The notes beneath the pieces were generated by a model, which worked only from the letters and a program-made list of their open reading frames with translations, had not been told where the DNA came from and searched no databases. DNA of 64,000 nt from Streblospio benedicti (Eukaryota; Annelida; Polychaeta; Spionida; Spionidae), in contig CM032660.1 of assembly GCA_019095985.1 (NCBI GenBank), positions 61,002,492 to 61,066,491 on the forward strand, given 5' to 3'. Shown piece after piece: positions 56,530-64,000 of the stretch. Positions within the stretch are counted from its first letter, which is position 1; the number at the start of each line of letters is the position of its first letter. Both the position numbers and the translations under genes were made by a program.

Positions 56530-58745
56530 CTGCACGACTTCAAAGTGAATTACTTTGTTTGCAGCGTTTTCCAAAAATGTATACATCCCATACATGTAAA
56601 TTTCACTGTAACATTAACAGCAATCACAAGTAATATCAGTTGAATAAGGTTATACTAACAATTCCCTGTTCCCAATGACAATAATTTTATGCCTTTAGAA
56701 TGATACCAGAAAACACAATCTTCGTGTTGGTATTTTTTGTTACAGTTTTTAACTTGCATGGTATTATATGCAAATGAATAAAACAAAAATTTACTTTGCA
56801 CAGTGGCCAGGCAAGTCTGACCTGCCATCTCCGTGGACAACAAAATTTTCTGGGAGATTCGCCAGAATATCTTGCTGTTTCTGGCTCCATCGATTTACTA
56901 TGTGTGGATGAATGAAGTTACTTGTATGGCGCTTCACTGTCCGAATAGAAACAAGATGAATCTGAAATATTACTACTGCTTTATTCATCATAATTCAGGT
57001 TTTCTGACCCTTATTTCAGAATACGACTCAATCATTTATAATCATTTCATTACCTTCATGTATGTAAACAACCGAACAGCAGCAGACATGCATATTCCAC
57101 TAATAATGATGGCTACGCTCATCAGAAGATTCAGAACAGGCAGGTTCTGGATAAACTCTAGGTTGCACCATGCTCTAGTAAGAGAGCAGGATTCACATTT
57201 CGAAAGAAAAAAATGCATTTAGACATTAAATCAGTTACATATCATATTTTACTATTCATTTTATGCAAAATAAACTGATACAAAACAATGCAATTTACTC
57301 TAATCTACAGTTTCAATTATGTGCCCTTACTGCTTCAACTTGGAAAAGAGTTCCACCAGAGAACTTGCTTTCTGATTTCTCCCCAACCTTTGCCTTTCCT
57401 ACACATTTGGAACAGTTTTCCAACAATTCTATTATCTTGTGCTTAGCGCAGATCACATACTCTGTGTCTTTATGATGAGTCTATTCAAACTTCTTTGTAT
57501 GTTTTCTAAAATATAATAAACGAAAAAAAAGTCAAGAAGAATTTAATGTAAAATATGATACTTTTATGTTGTTCACCATTTACTAATTAAACAATATGAT
57601 ACAAATGGGATTATTTAGAATGTGCTAATTACCTTGGCTGTTTATACTCAGGGTCTGTACAAATTTCAGGAAAATCATCTTCCTCCTCCAAGTCCTGAGT
57701 TTGTGTGCTTTTAACACATGTCTTAGGAGATATTCTTGCTGATACTCATAAATAAAGCCGTTCCGATGATATGTTTATGTAAGCGATACTATTCAATTTG
57801 AACAATTCTTATATAACTGAACATATCAGAATATAAATTACAAGATAAATATGCTGTTCCATTTGGAAGTTACGTTATTCACTAAACAAAATGTAAGAAT
57901 ATAGAAACCATAAGTGTATATCCATACCAACGCATTTCTGCTTGGGTATTACTTCTGTTTGCACACATTGATCCCTACAAGTAATATGATCTACACTATT
58001 GTCATCTTCATTTGCTGAAGCAGTGGCAGTAGCAATAGAAACATTATCATCGTCACTAACATCATCACTATCTTCTACCCTTTTCTTTTCAGAATCAGCT
58101 AATGACTAAATGAAGATATGCTAGAAATAAATGTAGAAAATTTAGTTGAAAAGATCAGTCAAATCATAATATGACAAATGTAAAATAAATAACAAACTTT
58201 CATAATGCGCAAATAAAAAGTATCTTACTCGATGAGCTGATAACTTCACGACAGCTTTTCTTTTACCATGAAGTTCTTGAGTAACTGAAAGGTCTAAAAA
58301 AGGATATTCAATATAGATGTTCATCTTTATCTATATAAATTATTAAGTTATGTTTACAGTCTTTATGCAGATACTATGAAACAAATGTGCACTTGATATA
58401 TGCTTTATTAAGGATCTACTACTAATTCAACTATAGTTTGAACCCTTGAACTCTTGGTCAGACGCCTTTGCCAATGCTCTCTACTCATCCCTACTGCTAC
58501 TAATGTACGAACCTGGAAGTTGAAATCCACTTCGAAGCAAATCCTGCCGTGTTGTAGGAGATGGTTTTGTGACAGAAGGGACAGCATCACTTTTTAATCA
58601 CCCTTTCCGTAAAACCCATTCTCCACTCTGTGTAATTTTCAAAATCTGTTTCCAAAAAATGCAGGGAACAAAGCTAGCTGTTCCTGGTGTGGGTTTTCCA
58701 CTGGGCTCTACCCTTTTTCACAAATAAGTCCCATTTTTGTGCCAC
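56530..58745 (-). pseudogene. Multi-exon THAP-domain transposase-like gene, decayed
   Basis: Eight exon-like blocks run downwards: 58513-58745, 58229-58293, 57928-58103, 57633-57738, 57331-57480, 57054-57174, 56795-56961, 56530-56605. The first has a THAP-like end ('KWDLFVKKGRAQWKTHTRNS', 'LCSLHFLETDF', 'LKSDAVPSV') with an in-frame TAG and an apparent one-base slip in an A-run. Later ones give 'CRDQCVQTEV', 'AAVRLFTYMK', 'VVHGDGRSDLPGHCA' and 'YMYGMYTFLENAANKVIHFE'. 'GDGRxDxPGHxAKYGxY' is a signature of THAP/Kolobok-type transposases. Five of seven junction phases agree. The gene continues below 56530 without clear exons. Confidence 0.65.
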
Positions 58746-60124
58746 CTGTAAGAAATATAACTAAAGTTTAAAGACGACAAAGGTGAAAATTATTTGAATC
58801 ATTACCTCCTCAATTTGTTGATAAAAGTAGTATTAGAATTTTATAACCCCGGTCTTCATGCCCTGTCAGCTACAACTAGTAAAAAGTGAATCATGTCAAT
58901 GAAGGAGCTTTAAATCGGCTACATATTAACACTGCTCTCTAGGTATATTTGGAAAACATAAAAAAACAACACTTCCAAGTAAGTTTAGTAGCTAAGCTGT
59001 AATCGTAGACCATGATTCGAATAAGTGGAGGCTTGAATAAGTAGGTATGGCGATGCATCATTGTACATGTATTAATTGAACTGTACTCATGCTTGGCTTA
59101 TGTCAGACTCTATTCACTATTCATAGACCAGATCCTCAAATCTCATAAGAATATAGCCCCCTACTTGTGCTCAGTAGATAGATTACAAATAGATTTAGCT
59201 ATGGCAAAGAGCATTAAACTATCTTGGCTATGGTGTCTAGGTAGATCTAGACTCTAGATCTATGTGCAAGGTATGGGGTGTGAAAATGACTTTCAAAGAC
59301 ATATCTACATTTCCTTTACATCAAATGTTTAAAAAAAGGAAAAAATATAAACTTTGATCAAGGAAATAACCAATGCATATAGATATGTCTCTCAGACCCA
59401 CAATGGCAATATGCTACATTACACTATAGTCAACGCACAAGTTTAGATCTATATTTACCACAGTTGTTAAATAACTAACCCCTTTATATATCATCTATTT
59501 TATAGCATAACATTGAAGAAATCTTTTGAGAAAAATTGCCCCTTTAAAATACTGAACAACACCACAAAATCTTCAAAAATAATATGGGTATTTACTTACG
59601 GTTGCTTTACTGTTTTTGCAGTAAAAATCTTTGTTTACAATCTGTGCTTCATCCTGTGATGTCATCAATATATGTACTGCCATCTAGTGGCAAGAAAATG
59701 ATGAGCTTTTAAAAATTAATTTTATAAAATAGTTGAGCTGATGAAAAAAATTGAAAAAATGTTTTTATTTAATTTAAGTGTTTGCTGTCCCATTAAGGTG
59801 GTTTTTGTTGATGAAAAACTGAAATTTGGCACCTTTGCACCATGGCTTTAGAAGCAGATGTTCACAAAAACACCTTTGCATTAAAGAATTAAAACCCAAT
59901 CTATAATATGGGGCAAGCTTGCTTCACTAAGAAAAAGGTTGGTGCGCAATATTTTCTAAGCTGTTGAAAATGCTGCAAACTTTGACACGAATTGAAGACA
60001 GCGCAGTCTTGTCTTGCACCTGCAGCTGCCCTGTCTTATCTTGTTCAATTCCACTCTCACTGTTATGCCAAGCAAGCTACTACCACTGTAACGACATAGC
60101 TGAAGGCAGGTTTTACAACCCTAA

Positions 60125-60213
60125 GCTTCCATTTGACTATATCAAAAAGCCCCGACAAGACTTGAACAAACGACCCCAAGGTTGTAAGACCAGAATGATA
60201 CCATCATCTCAAG
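60125..60213 (-). repeat. tRNA-derived SINE fragment, copy 2
   Basis: It matches 30638-30727 ('CGACCCCAAGGTTGT', 'AGACCAGAATGATAC', 'CTTCCATTTGACT'). 58750-60120 is otherwise AT-rich with no supported feature. Confidence 0.65.
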
Positions 60214-60265
60214 CAGCCGAGCTGTTAAACGGTTACACGGACGAACCGTTGTCTCTGTAACCCCC

Positions 60266-60332
60266 AGCTTACATACTTGGTCAGTTATCTCAACCCAGAG
60301 GTCGTGGGTTCGAACCCCACCTAAGGACGGAC
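60266..60332 (+). repeat. tRNA-like 3' half
   Basis: GTGGGTTCGAACCCCAC is a perfect tRNA T-arm. The upstream part does not fold into a good anticodon arm, so a SINE or tRNA relic is more likely than a working tRNA. Confidence 0.45.
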
Positions 60333-60689
60333 ATGTTTGGGAGGTCTAAGGTTCAGAATGCATTTTTGGCTCGCACTAACTTGATATACATTTAAAAGAC
60401 TAACTGAAGACTGATGGCGTTGCCCATAAATACCATAGGTCTTCTCACGAACTGCATATAACAAAAATACAACATTTGTTTGCACTAACTTGATATCAAA
60501 GACAAAGCTTTTATTAAATGAAATAACAATCATTTATATCTGGAAGTTATAGTGTTGTTGCCTTCATATGTATGCATTTGATTCCACCGATTTTTTTTAT
60601 AGTGACTAATGTTACATGCATACAGGTATGTTTATCGTACTGTATTTGTAGTTCTGTACTTTATTAAGGGTCTGTAAAATATAATAATG

Positions 60690-60980
60690 TCATAGTTACT
60701 TGTAACACACGCATGATCCTACATGGCCCGCCGGCCGCTGCCTTCACAAGAGCAACGGCAACGGTTCCTTGGTATGTGTCGTGCACGAGACGCGTGCACG
60801 GCCTGAAGGCTCTAGCAATGGTGTGAAAGACCTTTGAGCCTCCTTCTCGTTGTGTGTCATGTACTCCCACGTACACCACACACCCGGGGCTAGTTTCCTT
60901 GTCGGTGTGCAACCCCTGGCTTCATGAAAGGCCTTCCAATGGAGGACTTTGCACTGGTGCTGCATGAGCTCTCCCCCTCT
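60690..60980 (+). repeat. Dispersed repeat shared with 16.3-16.57 kb
   Basis: Blocks GTTGTGTGTCATGTA, CCACGTACACC, CACACCCGGGG and GGAGGACTT recur in order with the 16-kb copy. Confidence 0.5.
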
Positions 60981-60989
60981 CACAAGCTC

Positions 60990-61325
60990 CTACCTTTTTT
61001 CAAGCCCCCCCCCCCCCAACCCCACTCCTCTCCAGTCATAAGACCCTGCTCAAGCTACCCACTCAGCCATATACTCGCGACCCCCCTATTCTTTCAAGCT
61101 CCAGCTTTCTCTCAAGCCAAGTCTCCCCACCCCTCCACCATATTCTCACAAGCCGCCATCTCTCAAGCCTACTCTCCGCCATATACTCACAACCACCCCC
61201 ACTCTCAAGCCATCTCCACCCTCTCCAGCCATATACTCTTAAACTCTGCTTTCTCTCAAGTTACGCCTTTGCCCCTCAGGCATATACTCAGCCCCCCCCC
61301 CCCCCTCATCTGTCAGGCCCCAGTC
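60990..61325 (+). repeat. C-rich degenerate minisatellite, block 1
   Basis: Short phrases such as CATATACTC, CTCTCAAGC, CTCACAAGCC and C-runs repeat irregularly. Open frames here are proline- and serine-rich artefacts. Confidence 0.75.
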
Positions 61326-62384
61326 ATATAGATATAACAGTACACTAAATGCATGAAGTGAGAAAAAGATGATAGGTCATGAAGATTACTGTCCTAACTT
61401 GTGTTGTTTGTGTGGATACTCTGCAGCCATCGACTTGCTTACGGTTATAGCAGAGAGAGGCCACGTGGTGTTGGTACATGAACCTCCAGAGGCAGGTTAG
61501 GTAACAAACTGAGCCTCGGGGTCGAGAGGGATCACAGTAGCATTGTTTTCTAACTAGGTGAGTACTTTTGCGTGCAGAGGGGTGGCTCTCCTCTACACGG
61601 GACACGCCTTTTAACGAGGCTTCCGAACCTCATGCTCGGTGTCGCCACCGTCTAGTATTACACTCGACTGAGACGAATCGCTGTGTGGAGATCGGCAGTA
61701 CAGTGGCAGACGCACGACGTAAGTGTTTGGCGACGCGAAGTCTGCCATGACCGGGGCAGCCAACTCACGACGTGGGCAAATCATGTTTATAAGTAGCACG
61801 CTCTTACCACTGTTTCACCGAGACAAGACATTTGATACATACAATCAACAAAAGCAGTCTCACTTTTCACACTTATCATCGGTAAACTTAATCTTGTCAA
61901 TTTCAAATAATATGATCAAACTGTGTGCTGCATATTTGAAAATTGAGAGCATTAAGGTATGAAGTGATCACACATGTGCAATGGGCCCACAGATTTCATT
62001 TAATCGAAAAAGATGAGTAGCCAACAGCAATCTCAGGTCACAAGTTTTTTTTTTATGGATCGGGTTTAGTATTATTTCCAGATTACATTTCAGCTCAGTT
62101 TCCCCTTAATAAAACAGCTGAGTAATTATTCATTTTTATGACAGATTAAAGTTGAAGAGTTCAGTCAAGTATATATTTTTAAATGATTTTTGATTTATTG
62201 GACTTATTTGGGAATGAATCAATATGTATATTATTGTAGTGTAAATTCATATATTTTGGTATATATACAGTTTATTACTTTGAATCAAAGGATAATTTGT
62301 ACAAGAAAACTTGTAAACTTTCACCCACGCTTTGGGCTTCCTCAGACTGTCAAAAATTACCAAACATAAATTGATGAGCATCGG

Positions 62385-62830
62385 GCTTTATCTTTCCTTG
62401 ATACTTTATCAGTAATATTTGAAGACGGCCAAATCAAATGCAAAGTATACAGAAAACAGACACACATGGACCAATATTTGAATTTTTAGGCGTGATTAGG
62501 ACGCTTTTCTACAGAGCAGAATCAGTTGTTATTGAAGCTCAGGACCGTACTCAGGAAAGAGAATACACTAGAAAAGCATTGGGATTTAATGACTACCCAC
62601 AGAGTTGTTTCCTAGTATAATGGATTCTATTCCTACGAGCAGTGACAATGCGCAGAGACCATTGACTACACTTAATGGTACAGGAAAATCCCCATCCTCT
62701 GTGGTTATACCTTATGTGAAGGGTGTGTCTGAACATATTTGCATTGTCATGAAACAGTATGTTTTTTCTGTGTATTTTAAGGCAGCAAAGACTATTCACC
62801 AGATCCTTGTCCGTCCAAACGATCCATAGA
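62385..62830 (+). mobile_element. Penelope-like element fragment
   Basis: Frames give 'FLDTLSVIFEDGQIKCKVYR', 'KQTHMDQYL', 'GVIRTLFYRAE' and 'SVVIPYVKGVSEHI', the RT thumb and linker regions of Penelope-like proteins. The copy is short, truncated at both ends and not open throughout. Confidence 0.75.
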
Positions 62831-62879
62831 GAAGGACAAAGTTGTAGGACCCAGGATGGATCCAGGGGGGCTTTGGCGG

Positions 62880-63790
62880 CTTAAGCACCCCCCCCCCCCC
62901 CCCCGCGGTCTCACGCTCTTTTCCCTAATGCGCGTAAACCTACCCTCTTTTCAATCTTTTGTAAGTGTCTCTGAAGTTGAGCACCCCCTTACCTATACTC
63001 ACAATCCCCCCACCGATACACTCTCAAGCTCCTACCTTCTCTCAAGCCAAGCCCCCACCCCGCAACCCTATATGCTATAATCACACAAGCCCCCTCTTTC
63101 TCTCAGTCTCCCCACCCCACTGCCATAAGCTCTCCCCCACCCTCTCAAGCTCCTACCTTCTCCCAAGCCAAGCCCCTCTCCCCCTCAGCCATTTACTCAC
63201 AGGCCCCCACCCCCACCCCCTCATTCTCTCAAACTCTCACTTTGTCTCAAGGCCCCCATGCACCATACTCTCACAAGCTGCCGCCATCTCTCAAGCGCAC
63301 TCCCTGCCATATCCCCACAAGCCCCCCATTCTCTCAAGTTACCCCTTCCCCCTCAAGCATATACTCACAAGCCCCCCCCTCCTCATACCCCCAGACATAT
63401 ACTCAAAAGCCCCCCAGCCTCCCTCTTTCTCTGGCATTCTATCAAGCCAAGCCCCTCCCCCTCCTCCACATACTCTCAAAAGCCACCATCATCTCTCAAA
63501 CCCACTCCCTGCCATATACTCTCAAGCCCCTCATTCTCTAAAGCTCTCACATTCTCTCAAGCCAAGTCCCCCCCCCCCCCCCCCCAAATATACTCAGTAG
63601 CCCTCGCTTTCTCTCAAATCTCAGCTTTCTCTCAAGATATCTGTTTTTCCCTCAGGCGTATACTCACAAGCCCACATTCTTTCAAGCCAGCCCCCCCCGC
63701 CAGCCATATATTCACAAGCCCCCCCCCCAGCCCGCCCCCACTCATTCTCTCAAGTCCTCCCCCAATCCTCTCACAAGCAGCCGCCATCTC
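62880..63790 (+). repeat. C-rich degenerate minisatellite, block 2
   Basis: The same phrases as block 1 (CTCTCAAGC, ATACTCACAAGCC, CCATCTCTCAAGC) repeat over 900 bases with many C-runs. No genuine coding sequence. Confidence 0.8.
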
Positions 63791-63839
63791 TCAAGCTTAC
63801 TCCTCGACCAGGGCCAAAATTAAGGGGGGACATGGGCCC

Positions 63840-64000
63840 CCCTAAAAAAAAACATTAAAATAAATTTAATTTACAAAAAAAAAAAAAAAACAACAACAAC
63901 AACATTTAGGTAAGTCTCCGGTGAGATTCGAACCCACAGCCATACGGACCAAATTATCGCCTAGCATTTCAGGCTAACTCACTAGTCCACTCTGCTACTG
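63840..64000 (-). repeat. tRNA-derived SINE, cut by the window end
   Basis: On the minus strand TAGCAGAGTGGACTAGTG is A-box-like and GTGGGTTCGAATCTCAC a good T-arm. An arm TTAGC-CTGAAAT-GCTAG resembles an anticodon arm, then comes a (GTT)n and T-rich 3' tail. The acceptor pairs poorly, which argues against a functional tRNA. Confidence 0.6.

Noticed and set aside
62856-63845. Long proline/serine-rich plus-strand frames (up to 211 codons)
   Set aside because: They arise from the C-rich tandem repeat in all three frames and lack any gene context.
63900-64000. Functional tRNA gene at the window end
   Set aside because: T-arm and one possible anticodon arm fit, but the acceptor pairs poorly and a SINE-like tail follows.
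1-64000. CRISPR arrays, operons, Shine-Dalgarno sites, prokaryotic origins
   Set aside because: Spliced genes, SINEs and low gene density show animal nuclear DNA; no spaced identical repeats of CRISPR type were seen.

Overview
The window looks like nuclear DNA of a non-vertebrate animal. It has GT-AG introns of 0.2-5 kb, AT-rich intergenic DNA, one 100-base scaffold gap (34108-34207), and many decayed transposable elements of kinds common in marine invertebrates: Penelope-like, Harbinger, hAT, THAP-type and tRNA-derived SINEs. I cannot name the species; a lancelet, echinoderm, hemichordate, mollusc or brachiopod would all fit.

Region 1 (about 0.76-28.5 kb, minus strand) is one large modular gene, open at both ends in this window. 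I could place 32 exons with matching splice sites and mostly matching phases. N- to C-terminal they encode: FTP (F-type lectin/fucolectin-like) module 1, a LamG-like jelly-roll domain, FTP2, the front of FTP3, a MAM domain, (a gap with uncertain exons), FTP4, FTP5, FTP6, the front of FTP7, a PAN/apple-like module, the back of FTP7, a linker and an EGF domain. This is the architecture of a secreted or cell-surface adhesion or innate-recognition protein. Most module borders are phase 1. The PAN-like module, and perhaps the MAM domain, sits inside an FTP domain at the same internal phase-1 intron. A single-exon ankyrin/SOCS-box-like gene (5481-6767, plus) lies in one of the gene's introns, next to a truncated Ulp1-like protease remnant.

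Region 2 (28.6-35.5 kb) is repeat-rich: a Penelope-like element with an inverted terminal copy, apparently inserted in a SINE; further SINEs; a terminal-inverted-repeat element; and a tandem array built on a GGCGGCCATCTTGGAT-type motif. Region 3 (36.1-37.1 kb) is an orphan GC-rich coding block in very AT-rich DNA, followed by 4 kb of duplicated AT-rich sequence.

Region 4 (41-49.4 kb) has a DUF6589-like exon, a CXC-type cysteine-rich C-terminus, an unidentified 99-107 aa ORF and a complete intronless MIF4G-domain gene. Region 5 (51.8-64 kb) is mostly mobile DNA: a hAT-type BED-finger fragment beside GC-rich tandem repeats, an 813-bp Harbinger-type element with its target duplication, a multi-exon decayed THAP-domain transposase gene, SINEs, a Penelope fragment, and C-rich degenerate minisatellites.

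All domain names come from reading translated sequence by eye. No database search was run.
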